Counted from the first letter of the stretch, positions 29,894 to 39,000 are shown. The stretch is DNA of 58,958 bases from Burkholderiales bacterium (GCA_030833315.1 JAURHM010000011.1:1-58958); one strand, 5' to 3'. Translations and numbers: made by a program. The notes: a model not told the origin generated them from the sequence alone.

Positions 29894-30859
29894 TCAGTCC
29901 AGCTTCAGATTGAGCTTTTTCAGGATCCGTTCATTGCGCTGCATTTCGTTGCGGATGTAAGTGTCGTAATCGGCCGGCGACATCGTGCCTTCCGAGAAAC
30001 CCTGCTTGGTCAGGATCGCACCCGCTTCCGGCGCCTTCAGCGCCTTGGCGATTTCCGCCGACAGGCGCTCCACGATGGGCCGCGGCGTACCGGACCGGAC
30101 CATCACCCCGAACCAGTTCAGCGACTCGAAGCCCGGCCAGCCGGATTCAGCGATGGTCGGAACCTCCGGCAGATTGACTGCACGCTGCGCCGAGGTCACG
30201 GCAATGCCCCGCAGGCGACCGGTCGGAATGTAATGCGAGCAATCGAGCACATTGCCGACCAGCAGCGTGATATGCCCGCCGAGAATTGCCGTGGTCGCCG
30301 GAGCGCCGCCGCCGAAAGGAACATTGACGATGTCGATCTTGGCGACATCCTTGAACAGTTCACCGGCGATGCGGCCGCCGCCGATGATGCTCGACACGCC
30401 CCAGGTCAGCTGCCCAGGACGGGCTTTCGCCAGCGCCACCAGCTCCTTCATGTTTTTCACGGGCAGCGAAGGATGGGCGCAGTAGATCAGCGGGTTGTAA
30501 ACCATCCGCGTCACGCCGTGAAAATCACGCAGCGTGTCGTACGGCAGCTTGTTGTAGGCGAAGGGATTCACCGTAAAACTCGTCGCCATCACCAGCATGG
30601 TGTAACCGTCGGCCGGCGCGCGTGCCGCGATTTCCGTGGCAATCACCGTATTGGCACCAGGCCGGTTTTCAATCACCAGATTTTGGCCCAGCGCTTTGGA
30701 CACCGGCGGCGCATAAAGCCTGGCCATGGTGTCGGCTGCGCCGCCCGGCGGAAACGGTACGAGGACGCGGATCGACTTGACCGGATACTCCTGGGCCTTA
30801 GCCTGAAACGAAACCAGCGCAGCAACAACAAGCAGTATCCGCGACAGAACAAACGCCAT
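29894..30859 (-). CDS. Bug/TctC-family receptor protein (no. 4)
   Basis: This 321-residue protein has a signal peptide (about 1-22), the loop VPFPPGGAADTMAR and VIENRPGANTVIATE. Unusually the generally conserved HVPYKG segment reads NVPFGGGAPAT, so ligand contacts may differ. ATG 30859 follows GGAGGAAGA. It stands alone on the minus strand, upstream of the shared terminator. Confidence 0.93.
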   Translation of the reverse strand: MAFVLSRILLVVAALVSFQAKAQEYPVKSIRVLVPFPPGGAADTMARLYAPPVSKALGQNLVIENRPGANTVIATEIAARAPADGYTMLVMATSFTVNPFAYNKLPYDTLRDFHGVTRMVYNPLIYCAHPSLPVKNMKELVALAKARPGQLTWGVSSIIGGGRIAGELFKDVAKIDIVNVPFGGGAPATTAILGGHITLLVGNVLDCSHYIPTGRLRGIAVTSAQRAVNLPEVPTIAESGWPGFESLNWFGVMVRSGTPRPIVERLSAEIAKALKAPEAGAILTKQGFSEGTMSPADYDTYIRNEMQRNERILKKLNLKLD

Positions 30860-31043
30860 GGTCTTCCTCCTGGTGAGAGCGGATCGTGGTCCGCATTGTT
30901 ATGGCCAAGATGGTACCTGCCGAACCACCGAAGGCATAGTCGGGTCCGGGTAAAATTTTACAAATAAAACAATAACATAATTAACCTTTATACTCCCCCG
31001 CGTCTGACAAACTGCGTCGTGCGATTTATTGAATGCATTTCCG

Positions 31044-31220
31044 TCAGAAAAAAGTAGCCGTCCGCACCATCGATGATGTGCAAATGGCAGCCATTGAATT
31101 GCGCACGTCGCAGAACGCGACATGCCAGTCGTCCGGCAAAACGCCGAAATTTTCCGCGCGGGTCACCGCCTCGAAATCGGCGATGACCGGCAGCGTGGCG
31201 TAAAAATCTTCCGGGGTCAC
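31044..31220 (-). pseudogene. N-terminal remnant of a DUF3095-like protein
   Basis: A GTG at 31220, directly after an in-frame stop, opens a 58-codon frame reading VTPEDFYATLPVIADFEAVT, then FGVLPDDWHVAFCDVRNSMA, and ends at TGA 31044. The order 'FY-LPV-F-T---LPDDW-V---DV-S--A' is the beginning of DUF3095 proteins, which continue for some 300 residues more. Here the similarity fades after 45 residues and nothing follows, so it is a fragment. The surrounding 30860-31243 holds no other gene. Confidence 0.55.
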
Positions 31221-31244
31221 GGCGTGTCAGCGGCCGCAGTTTGA

Positions 31245-31547
31245 TCAGGCGCCTTCGGCCACCTGAGGATTCCACTGCCCCTTACGCATACGGGTAATGG
31301 TGATGGTCTTGAACACGTTGTTTTGCGTAAAGGGATCACCGTCGGAAAACCTCTTCGCTTCGGCGCGGCTGTTGACGTTGAGCACGAAGGCGCTGCCGAC
31401 AGCCTCGGTCCCGTCGTCGCTTTGCGTCGCGCCGGACAGCACGATGATGCCCTTCTGGCTGTTCAGGTAATCGCGGTGCGGTTGCAGCACTTTGCTGCGG
31501 ATTTCTGCGGTATTCGGGTTGTCGACGCAAGTGATGAGCCAAAGCAT
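31245..31547 (-). CDS. YCII-related domain protein
   Basis: This 100-residue protein, MLWLITCVDNPNTAEIRSKV.., has the YciI-like fold: a dimeric alpha/beta domain with conserved LQPHRDYLNS, SGATQSDDG and a C-terminal DPFTQNNVFKTITITRMR. These small proteins are thought to bind or process small molecules, and an Asp-His pair is proposed as catalytic (here His/Asp in PHRDYL and the Asp of GDPF). The actual reaction is unknown. It is divergent from the esterase at 31690. Confidence 0.88.
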   Translation of the reverse strand: MLWLITCVDNPNTAEIRSKVLQPHRDYLNSQKGIIVLSGATQSDDGTEAVGSAFVLNVNSRAEAKRFSDGDPFTQNNVFKTITITRMRKGQWNPQVAEGA

Positions 31548-31689
31548 GAGATGTTTCCCTAGAGAATTAAGAATATTGAATAGTGGACTTCAGGACTTTC
31601 AAAACTTCAGTGAACAGCCCGTGCGTTGTCGGCACGGGAGGGCTTATGATATGGCCTTTTGGCCACCCGCACCCGTCCGGAGGAGTTCC

Positions 31690-32556
31690 ATGACCGTCCC
31701 TTACAATCCCGACAACCTGTTCGCAGTCAAATGCTGGGAAGTGGAAGTGCGCAAGACCGCCAAGCGCACGCTGATCGCCCGCATCTACCAACCCCAAGGC
31801 ACCGGCCCCTTTCCCGTACTGATCGACCTGCACGGCGGCGCTTGGAGCCGCAAGGACCGCTACGCCAATGAACCGATGGCACGCGCCATCGCCGCCTCCG
31901 GCATGCTGGTGGTATCGCCCGACCTGCGCCTCTCGGATGAAGCGCCTTATCCAGCCTGCGTCCAGGACGCGCATTACGCGATCCGCTGGCTCAAGCACAA
32001 CGCCCGCGAATGGAACGGCGACATCACCCATTTCGGTATTCTCGGCAGTTCCAGCGGTGGTCATGTCGCGCAGCTGATCGGCATGAAACCGCATGATCCG
32101 ATATACGCCGCGATTCCGCTGCCGGAAGCGCAGAACGTCGACGCCACCGCGGCCTACATCGCTACGCGTTCACCGATCAGCAATCCGGTGGCACGCCGCG
32201 CCCAGGCAGAGCGCAAGGGGAACAAGGAAATGATGAAAAAGTCTGACACCTTTTTCAATCCGCCGGAAACCATCCACGAGGGCAATCCGCAGGAAATCCT
32301 CGACCGCAAGGAAAAAGTCGTCATGCTGCCGATGCTGATCATGCAGGGCGGCCTCGACGACAATGTCATTCCGGAAATCCAGGAGAAATTCGCTGCGACC
32401 TACCGCGCCGCCGGCGGCGAATGCCAGCTGGAAATTTTCAAGAACAGCGAACACGAGTGGACCGCGGTACCGAGCGCGGAAGCCGATCTGTCGCACGAGA
32501 CCGTCAAGCAGTTCATCGCCAAACAACTGCGTACGCTGCAGAAAAAAGCCGCATAA
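31690..32556 (+). CDS. Alpha/beta hydrolase (esterase/lipase-like)
   Basis: This 288-residue soluble hydrolase has the oxyanion motif LHGGAWSRKD, the nucleophile elbow ILGSSSGGHVAQL, the acid in MQGGLDDNVIPE and a C-terminal His (NSEHEWT). This is the layout of hormone-sensitive-lipase/BD-FAE-type esterases. A roughly 45-residue insert (MKKSDTFFNPPETIHEGNPQ) likely forms the lid. ATG 31690 follows GGAGG. It is monocistronic and closed by a terminator. Confidence 0.9.
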   Translation: MTVPYNPDNLFAVKCWEVEVRKTAKRTLIARIYQPQGTGPFPVLIDLHGGAWSRKDRYANEPMARAIAASGMLVVSPDLRLSDEAPYPACVQDAHYAIRWLKHNAREWNGDITHFGILGSSSGGHVAQLIGMKPHDPIYAAIPLPEAQNVDATAAYIATRSPISNPVARRAQAERKGNKEMMKKSDTFFNPPETIHEGNPQEILDRKEKVVMLPMLIMQGGLDDNVIPEIQEKFAATYRAAGGECQLEIFKNSEHEWTAVPSAEADLSHETVKQFIAKQLRTLQKKAA

Positions 32557-32573
32557 ACGTCCGGCACTTCAGC

Positions 32574-32603
32574 AAAAAGCCCCGCTTCGGCGGGGCTTTT
32601 TTA
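32574..32603 (+). terminator. Rho-independent terminator after the esterase
   Basis: AGCCCCGC/GCGGGGCT with a TTCG tetraloop, flanked by an A-run and a T-run (TTTTTTATT). It is a strong terminator and also serves the convergent Bug gene. Confidence 0.93.
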
Positions 32604-32622
32604 TTACAGCAATAATTTTCGG

Positions 32623-33591
32623 TCACTCCATAATGATGTTCAGTGGCTTCGCCACCTTGTTCCACCTCACGATGTCGGTATCGATCAGCCTGCCGAATTC
32701 CGCAGGGGAAACTTCCGTCGCCTCGACACCAACACCGAGCATTTTATCGCGGATATCCGGCTGGCGCACCGCCACCAGTACCGCCGCATGCAATTTGTCG
32801 ATCGCCGCTTTCGGCGTACCCCTGGGGGCAACAATGCCGTACCAGCCGCTCACCGCATAACCGGGAAGCCCTGAATCGGCAATCGTCGGCACATTGGGCA
32901 GTGCCGGCGTACGTTTGGCTGTGGTCACGCCCAGCCCGCGGATCTTGCCGGCCTGCAGATGCGGCCTCGCCACCGCTACGGTCGAGAAAAACACCTGCAC
33001 GCGCCCGCCCAGCAGATCAGCCATCGCCGGATTGCCGCCCTTATACGGCACATGCAGCATCTTGATCCCCGCCAGTGAATTAAACAGTTCCGCCGCCAGA
33101 TGGGTCAGATTGCCGGTGCTTGATGATGCGTAGGACACCATGCCCGGTTTTGATTTGGCCAGGGCAATCAATTCGGCACTGGTCGACACCCCGGCAGCGG
33201 GGTGGGCAACAAACACGTAAGCACCGTCACCGAACTGGGCGACGGGCACAAAATCGCGTGCCGTATCGTAAGGCAGCTTCGAGTACAGCGCCGGATTGAT
33301 CGCATGCCCTGCGGCCACCACCAGCAGGGTGTAACCATTGGGCACGGATTTGGCGACGATCTCCGAACCGATCAGCGTATTGCCGCCGCCGCGGTTGTCG
33401 ACAATCACCTGCTGACCCAACTGCTGGGTCAGCGTGGGTGAAACCAGCCGCGCCACGATGTCGTTCGCACCGCCTGCCGGATATGGCACCACCATGCGCA
33501 CCGGACGTGAAGGAAAAGGCTGCGCCACCGCCGGCAGCATCACGGCGACAATCAAGGCGCCGATCCAGACATTGAACATTCGGACAGTCAT
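32623..33591 (-). CDS. Bug/TctC-family receptor protein (no. 5)
   Basis: This 322-residue protein has a signal peptide (MTVRMFNVWIGALIVAVMLP), the loop VPYPAGGANDIVAR, VVDNRGGGNTLIGSE and HVPYKGGN. ATG 33591 has GGAGG eight bases upstream, while an earlier in-frame ATG (33666) has none and would bury the signal peptide. It is divergent from the TPP-enzyme gene 205 bases away. Confidence 0.95.
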   Translation of the reverse strand: MTVRMFNVWIGALIVAVMLPAVAQPFPSRPVRMVVPYPAGGANDIVARLVSPTLTQQLGQQVIVDNRGGGNTLIGSEIVAKSVPNGYTLLVVAAGHAINPALYSKLPYDTARDFVPVAQFGDGAYVFVAHPAAGVSTSAELIALAKSKPGMVSYASSSTGNLTHLAAELFNSLAGIKMLHVPYKGGNPAMADLLGGRVQVFFSTVAVARPHLQAGKIRGLGVTTAKRTPALPNVPTIADSGLPGYAVSGWYGIVAPRGTPKAAIDKLHAAVLVAVRQPDIRDKMLGVGVEATEVSPAEFGRLIDTDIVRWNKVAKPLNIIME

Positions 33592-33719
33592 CACTTTCCT
33601 CCACCCTTGTGACCGGTTTTGCCCCACTTTACAAATCATTGGAGCACCTCCAACTGGAGAACGCAATCAAATCCCCTCTATGACGTCATTGATTCCCTTC
33701 ATCATTTCATTTGGTGGAC

Positions 33720-33738
33720 CACGATCCCCGGGATCGTG
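33720..33738. promoter_or_regulatory. Perfect 19-bp palindrome, candidate operator
   Basis: CACGATCCC and GGGATCGTG (9-bp arms, one central base) lie between the divergent Bug gene and TPP-enzyme gene, 59 bases before the latter's start. The size and symmetry suit binding of a dimeric regulator; as RNA it could also form a hairpin, but the loop would be too small. Confidence 0.45.
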
Positions 33739-33796
33739 CAAATTTTGGATTACCATCCCTGCTTTTCCGGAAACTCCGACTTCAAGGAACCACATC

Positions 33797-35479
33797 ATGG
33801 GCTTCAGCAGCACCGAAAAAAAATCCGGTCCAACGATCAGCGGCGCGCGCGCTCTGGTCGACGGCCTGCTGCGCGAAGGCATTGATCATGTCTTCGGCAT
33901 CCCCGGCACGCAGAATCTCGCCATCCTCGACGAACTGCGCGTCACGCCGCAAATCCGCTTCATCCTGACTCGCCACGAACAGGGCGCCGCCTTCATGGCT
34001 TACGGCTTCTCCCGTGCCGCGAACAAACCCTCGGTGGTGACCGTCACCGAAGGCCCCGGCATCACCAATATCGTCACAGCCACCGCCGCCGCGTTCAAGG
34101 GCAACGTGCCGGTGATCAGCATTACCGGTGTGCAGGAAAGCGTGATGCGTGAGCGCGACGCAACCCAGGACATGGACCAGATTCCGTTCATGAAACCCAT
34201 CACCAAATGGGCCTATAGCATTCCCTATCCCGAAAAAATCCAGGAAGCGGTGCGCAAAGCTTTCCGCGTCGCGCTTACCGAACCGCAGGGTCCGACCCAC
34301 ATCGAAGCCGCCAGTGAAGTACTGCTGCAACAGGTCACGCCCGAGACCACGGCGCCCGCGGCCTACCGCAACACCGTACCCGCCGTTTGCGATCCGGCGC
34401 AGATCGACGCTGCCTGGGCACTGATCAGCAAGGCCGAGCGACCGCTGTTTGTCATCGGGCGCGGCGTGATGAAGGAACAAGCCGTCGCAGCGATGGAGCA
34501 ACTCGCCACCGCCACCGGCATTCCAGTCACCGTACTGCAGTATTCCCCCGATGCCTTCCCGGCCACGCATCCGCTGGCGCTGGGACCGCTGGGCCGCAAC
34601 GCCTTCAGCAGCGCCAACAAAAACGCGCCGAAAGCCGACGTCATCGTCGCCATCGGAGCGCACTTCGACGTGTTTTCAACTATGTACAAATACGGCATCT
34701 TCAGCGAGACCGCGAAGATCATCCACAACACCTCCGCGCCGGGACAGATCGGCATTGTGTTTCCGGTGGAACTCGGTGTCGCCGGTTCGGCCACGAGCTT
34801 CATCAAGGGGCTTGCCGAACGCGCCGCCAAAGGCAAGGCGCGCACACCCTGGGTTGATGTCGCCAAAGCCCGCGCCGAATTCGACGCCGAAATTACCGCG
34901 GTGCTCAAGCCCGACATGGAACCGATCCAGCCGCAGTTCGTCGCCCACATCATCCGCAAGGTGCTGCCCAAGGACGGCATCCTCGTCGTTGATGCCGGCA
35001 ATGGCGGCAAACATGTGCGCACCTATTTCAAGAGCTACCAGCCCAACTCCTTCATGTGCATCGACGACTGGGCTTCGGTCGGCGGTTCGTTCCCGATCGC
35101 GCTGGGTGCCAAGCTGGCGCAGCCGAACCGGCCGGTGCTCTGCGCATCGGGCGACATGGGCGCGATGTGCAATATCGGCGAACTTGAAACCGCGGTGCGC
35201 GAAAACATCGCCGTGGTTTACGTCGTGTTCAACGACCAGGGCCTCGGCAACGAACGCGCCTTCCAGAACGAACACTTCGGCGGGCGTTACTTCGCGGTGG
35301 ACTACAAGAACCCGGATTTCGGTGCGCTGGCCAAGGTCTTCGGTGCCCACGGCGAGCAGGTCACCCGGCCGCAGGATCTCGAAGGCGCCATCCAGCGTGC
35401 CTTTGCCAGCGGCAAGCCGGCGGTCATCGACGTGATGATCGATCAGAACAATCTGGCGCCGGTAGTGCACCGCACTTAA
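33797..35479 (+). CDS. Thiamine-pyrophosphate enzyme, acetolactate-synthase-like
   Basis: This 560-residue protein has the three TPP-enzyme domains in order: an N-terminal PYR domain (GIPGTQNLAILDELR, with the catalytic Glu in RHEQGAAFMAYGFSRA), a central domain (about 195-335) and a C-terminal PP domain with the Mg/TPP motif ASGDMGAMCNIGELETAVRE and the Asn in VFNDQGLGNE. It cleaves or joins bonds next to a 2-oxo group; acetolactate synthase, benzoylformate decarboxylase and oxalyl-CoA decarboxylase are relatives, and the substrate cannot be fixed from sequence. ATG 33797 is chosen because homology begins right after it. Confidence 0.9.
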   Translation: MGFSSTEKKSGPTISGARALVDGLLREGIDHVFGIPGTQNLAILDELRVTPQIRFILTRHEQGAAFMAYGFSRAANKPSVVTVTEGPGITNIVTATAAAFKGNVPVISITGVQESVMRERDATQDMDQIPFMKPITKWAYSIPYPEKIQEAVRKAFRVALTEPQGPTHIEAASEVLLQQVTPETTAPAAYRNTVPAVCDPAQIDAAWALISKAERPLFVIGRGVMKEQAVAAMEQLATATGIPVTVLQYSPDAFPATHPLALGPLGRNAFSSANKNAPKADVIVAIGAHFDVFSTMYKYGIFSETAKIIHNTSAPGQIGIVFPVELGVAGSATSFIKGLAERAAKGKARTPWVDVAKARAEFDAEITAVLKPDMEPIQPQFVAHIIRKVLPKDGILVVDAGNGGKHVRTYFKSYQPNSFMCIDDWASVGGSFPIALGAKLAQPNRPVLCASGDMGAMCNIGELETAVRENIAVVYVVFNDQGLGNERAFQNEHFGGRYFAVDYKNPDFGALAKVFGAHGEQVTRPQDLEGAIQRAFASGKPAVIDVMIDQNNLAPVVHRT

Positions 35480-35481
35480 CT

Positions 35482-35513
35482 GCGGCTGAACGTCTTAGGC
35501 GACGTTCAGCCGC
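35482..35513. terminator. 13-bp perfect hairpin between convergent genes
   Basis: 35482-35494 pairs without mismatch with 35501-35513 around a six-base loop. It starts three bases after the TPP-enzyme stop and contains the stop codon of the convergent binding-protein gene. There is no U-tract on either side, so it may act by blocking read-through or protecting 3' ends rather than as a classical terminator. Confidence 0.6.
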
Positions 35514-36450
35514 CGAAGGCCTTGCGGTGCAGTTCGAGGTCGACGTAACGCAGGGGGTCGGTCAGTGTTTTCTGCGGCACGCCGAAACGTGTACGCAGGG
35601 CCAGCACGGTCCGGATGCCTTCCAGATCCAAAGCGACATCCCGCCAGAAACCTCCCTTGTCATCGAGCAGGATGTCCAGCGACAGCCGCGCCAGCTCCGG
35701 CGTCACTGAGACATCATGACTCATCAGCAGTTCGGCTGCCGCAGCGCGGTTGTTGCGGTCATACAGCCAGTTCATCGCATCGCGATAGCTGCGCATGAAG
35801 CCGATCACCGCGGCCTCGTTGTTCTTGATCCATGCGCGCTGCGCGAAGCCCGTACGTCCCTGATAACGGCCCAGCAGATCCCGCGCCGTACCGAGTTTGG
35901 TGAAGCCCTGATCCGCCGCGATCCTGTCCAGCGGCGTCGCCAGCAGTCCCGCCGAGTAATTGCCCTCGAGCATCGCCTTGAGCCGCATCGGCCCTCCGCC
36001 GGTGCGTTCGTAAGTGACGTCAGCATCGGTCATACCGGCGCGGGCAATCATTTCACGCAGGATGAAGGCGTATCCAGTAGTCAGTGCATCGACTGCGATT
36101 TTTTTACCACGCAGATCCGCAACGGATTTGATGTCAGGACTGGCCATCAGGCTCTGGAAGCTGTCATCCACGCCCATGAAGGCCACGAGGTCGCAGCTGC
36201 CCTCATATTCCGCCTCGCCCTGCCCTTCCTGATAGGCCACCAGATTGTCCATTGCGGTGACCGTGATGTCGAATTCGCCCTCGATCAGGTTCTTCATCAG
36301 GAACACCGAATTCGGCGTATGCGTGATGTTGACCTCGATACCGTGTTTCGCAAAAAACCCCTGGCCCTGCGCCACCCAGGCCGGCAGCGAATAACCGCCG
36401 CCGAAAGTAATCATGTTCACGGTCTGCAGCAGTTTTTTGACGTTGGACAT
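35506..36450 (-). CDS. NMT1/THI5-like substrate-binding protein without signal peptide
   Basis: This 314-residue protein is related to the SsuA/NMT1 family of ABC-transporter binding proteins: GGGYSLPAWVAQGQGFFAKH, GEFDITVTAMDNLVAYQ, DLRGKKIAVDALTTGYAF and ADVTYERTGGGPMRLKAM. The mature-type sequence starts directly (MSNVKKLLQTVNMITFGGGY), with no hydrophobic leader, so it should stay in the cytoplasm. It could be a sensor or enzyme of the THI5 kind rather than a transporter part. No ABC permease or ATPase gene is nearby. It shares a hairpin with the convergent TPP enzyme. Confidence 0.8.
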   Translation of the reverse strand: MSNVKKLLQTVNMITFGGGYSLPAWVAQGQGFFAKHGIEVNITHTPNSVFLMKNLIEGEFDITVTAMDNLVAYQEGQGEAEYEGSCDLVAFMGVDDSFQSLMASPDIKSVADLRGKKIAVDALTTGYAFILREMIARAGMTDADVTYERTGGGPMRLKAMLEGNYSAGLLATPLDRIAADQGFTKLGTARDLLGRYQGRTGFAQRAWIKNNEAAVIGFMRSYRDAMNWLYDRNNRAAAAELLMSHDVSVTPELARLSLDILLDDKGGFWRDVALDLEGIRTVLALRTRFGVPQKTLTDPLRYVDLELHRKAFGG

Positions 36451-36546
36451 TACGGGCTCTCAAAAAGGATTGCCCGCAACAATACACGACGCGCCGCAGC
36501 GTGAGTAGAATGACCGCTCCGACTTCACTGCGAGCAATGCCACATC

Positions 36547-37767
36547 ATGAACGCGCCTGTCACCCGTCGCTGGACCGAACAACGCTGGCTGATCGACAAC
36601 GTGATCCGCTCCGTCGGCATCGACTGGGACCAGCCACGCAGCATCAATTACAACGCGCCCTGCGGAGCCGAAGCCAACGCTGACTTTGCGGCGATTCGCG
36701 AGCGCGTCAAGAAATACGCCGATATCTCCCCGGCCTTTGAAACCGCGGCGAAACGTCGTGAAGCCAAGGCCAAGGCCGCCGAAGACGCCGGCGAGACGGT
36801 CACCGCACGCCAGAATTATTTCATCGCCGCTGTGCAATACGCCGCCTCCCAATGGCCTTACGACGAAAACAACGAAAAGAACCTCGCCCTGAACCAGCGC
36901 AAACGCGAGTGTTACCTGAACTTCGCCAAATACGCCGATCACAAAGTCGAAGCTGCGTGGATTCCCTTCCAGGGCAAAGCCTTACCCGGCTGGCTGCACC
37001 TGCCGCCCGGCCACAGCGGTGGAAAAATTCCGGCAGTGGTGGCGATCCCCGGCATGGACGGCTTCAAGGAAGCCGGCGTGGCAATGTATGGAGACCGCTG
37101 GCTGTCGCGCGGCATCGCCGTGCTGAGCATTGAAGGTCCGGGGCAGTATGAAAGTGCGGTCCATAACATCCATGTCAGCATGGAAAACTGGACCGAGGCC
37201 GCCACGGCGATCATGAACTGGATGATCGCGCGTCCCGAAATCGATGCTCAGCGCATCGGTGTCACCGGTCAGAGTTTCGGATCGTTTTTCGCCACGATCT
37301 CCGCATCCGTCGAGCCGCGCTACCGCGCCTGCGCCGTCACCGCGACCTGCCTCGAACCGGGTTTCCACACCATTTTTGAAGAAGCGTCGCCGACCTTCAA
37401 GCAGCGCTTCATGTACATGTCCGGATTCACCGACGAGCAGGCCTTCGACCGGTTCCGCAAGACGCTGACCTGGGAAGGCCATGCCGGCAAAATCAAAGTG
37501 CCCTATCTGTGCGTGGCCGGTGAATCCGATGAGCTGTCACCGCTGGTACATACCGAACGTCTGCTGAAGACGCTGCAATGTCCGAAACGCCTGGTGGTTT
37601 ATCAGGACAGCCGCCACTCCGTCGGTAACGTACCCGCGGCAAGCCTCGGCCCCACGCCTGCCGTACTGGTTGCTGACTGGATGAACGCGCGGCTCGCCGG
37701 CAAGCCCTTCACCAGCGAGCGCTGGTTTGTCGAGGCCAGCGGGCGGGTGGTTACAACACCGTATTAA
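36547..37767 (+). CDS. Alpha/beta hydrolase of the FrsA / dihydroxypseudooxynicotine-hydrolase type
   Basis: This 406-residue protein has an N-terminal helical part (about 1-140) and a C-terminal hydrolase domain: oxyanion PAVVAIPGMDGFKEAG, nucleophile elbow IGVTGQSFGSFFATISA, acid in VAGESDELSP and His in DSRHSVGN. The helical extension is typical for C-C-bond or ester hydrolases of this group. The substrate is unknown. ATG 36547 lacks a clear ribosome binding site, but homology covers the N-terminus. It is monocistronic, with Bug gene no. 6 convergent downstream. Confidence 0.85.
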   Translation: MNAPVTRRWTEQRWLIDNVIRSVGIDWDQPRSINYNAPCGAEANADFAAIRERVKKYADISPAFETAAKRREAKAKAAEDAGETVTARQNYFIAAVQYAASQWPYDENNEKNLALNQRKRECYLNFAKYADHKVEAAWIPFQGKALPGWLHLPPGHSGGKIPAVVAIPGMDGFKEAGVAMYGDRWLSRGIAVLSIEGPGQYESAVHNIHVSMENWTEAATAIMNWMIARPEIDAQRIGVTGQSFGSFFATISASVEPRYRACAVTATCLEPGFHTIFEEASPTFKQRFMYMSGFTDEQAFDRFRKTLTWEGHAGKIKVPYLCVAGESDELSPLVHTERLLKTLQCPKRLVVYQDSRHSVGNVPAASLGPTPAVLVADWMNARLAGKPFTSERWFVEASGRVVTTPY

Positions 37768-37776
37768 GCGGGAATC

Positions 37777-38760
37777 CTATTCCGGCTTGATGCCGGCCGC
37801 CTTGACCACTTTCGCCCACTTGGTCACTTCAGATCGCACCAGCGCCGAGAATTCCTCCGGCGTATTGCCGACCGGATCGGCGCCGCTGGCGAGGAAACGT
37901 TCACGCACCCCAGCATCCTGAAGCGCGAACACCACGGCTTTGTTCAATTTGGCGACAATGTCCTTGGGCATCCCTGCCGGACCCATCAGGCCGTACCACT
38001 GCACCGCGTCGTAACCGGGCACGCCCTGTTCGGCGATGGTCGGAATATCCGGCGCAATCTTCGAACGTGCGGCGCTGGTGACACCGTAAGCGTGCACACG
38101 GCCGGCCTTGAGCTGCTGCGTGCCGACAATCATGTTGGTAACCATGAACGGTACGTAACCGGCCATCAGGTCGGCAATCGCCGTGTTCGCACTTTTGTAC
38201 GGCACATGCACCATCTTCAACCCGGCCATGCTCAGGAACATTTCCATGCACAGGTGCAGATTGGAACCCGTACCGGCCGAACCGAACTCGAGCTTTCCAG
38301 GACGCGCCTTCGAATAAGCAATCAGTTCCTTGACGTTTTTTGGCTGCATCGAGGGGTGCCCCACCAGCATATTGGGCAACACCACGAACTGGCTGACCGG
38401 CGTGAAATCGCGCACCGGATCAAATGGCAGGTTTTTCTGCATCGACGGCTGGATGGTCATGCTGCTGATCGCCGTGAGCAGCGTGTAACCGTCGGGGGCC
38501 GCACGTGCAACCGCTTCACTGCCGACGATGGAACCGGCGCCAGGCCGGTTTTCGGCAATGACGCGCTGGCCGAGGGATTCATCCATCTTGGGCAGGACCA
38601 TGCGCGTGGTCGAGTCGGTACCGCCGCCCGCGCCCGACGGCACAATGATGCGGATCGTTCTGGTCGGATAGTTCTGCTGCGCCGCAACCGACAGCGCTGC
38701 GCCGAACAGGGCAAGGCCCAGGAGACCGCAAACACGATAGACCGGGTGGCTGACAGCCAT
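37777..38760 (-). CDS. Bug/TctC-family receptor protein (no. 6)
   Basis: This 327-residue protein has a signal peptide (about 1-28, ending SVAAQQNYP), the loop VPSGAGGGTDSTTR (Ser-Gly instead of Phe-Pro), IAENRPGAGSIVGSE and HVPYKSAN. I start at 38760, preceded by GAGGAG; an ATG six codons earlier overlaps that signal. It is convergent with the hydrolase at 36547, with nine bases between the stops. Confidence 0.94.
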   Translation of the reverse strand: MAVSHPVYRVCGLLGLALFGAALSVAAQQNYPTRTIRIIVPSGAGGGTDSTTRMVLPKMDESLGQRVIAENRPGAGSIVGSEAVARAAPDGYTLLTAISSMTIQPSMQKNLPFDPVRDFTPVSQFVVLPNMLVGHPSMQPKNVKELIAYSKARPGKLEFGSAGTGSNLHLCMEMFLSMAGLKMVHVPYKSANTAIADLMAGYVPFMVTNMIVGTQQLKAGRVHAYGVTSAARSKIAPDIPTIAEQGVPGYDAVQWYGLMGPAGMPKDIVAKLNKAVVFALQDAGVRERFLASGADPVGNTPEEFSALVRSEVTKWAKVVKAAGIKPE

Positions 38761-38957
38761 TCGAAACTCCTCTTTCATGTCATCCGGATCACGGGCCGGA
38801 TTGAATATTAGGTAATGTAATGATTCTCGCCGCGCACCCTGTGCTTGTAAAGGCGGAAAGCGTCAGTGGACAAAGACTACACAGCAGTCATTCCCGCCGC
38901 CAACGATATTTTTTCAGGTTGTCATTACGGCAAATCCAGAAGGCATAATAGCCACCA

Positions 38958-38980
38958 GCAGCAGGGAGAGGCCCTGCTGC
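38958..38980 (+). promoter_or_regulatory. Leader hairpin just upstream of the metallo-hydrolase gene
   Basis: GCAGCAGGG (38958-38966) and CCCTGCTGC (38972-38980) form a perfect 9-bp hairpin with loop AGAGG, ten bases before the ribosome binding site of the gene at 39001. It could control initiation or mRNA stability. Confidence 0.45.
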
Positions 38981-39000
38981 CATCATTCCGGAGGTCATCC

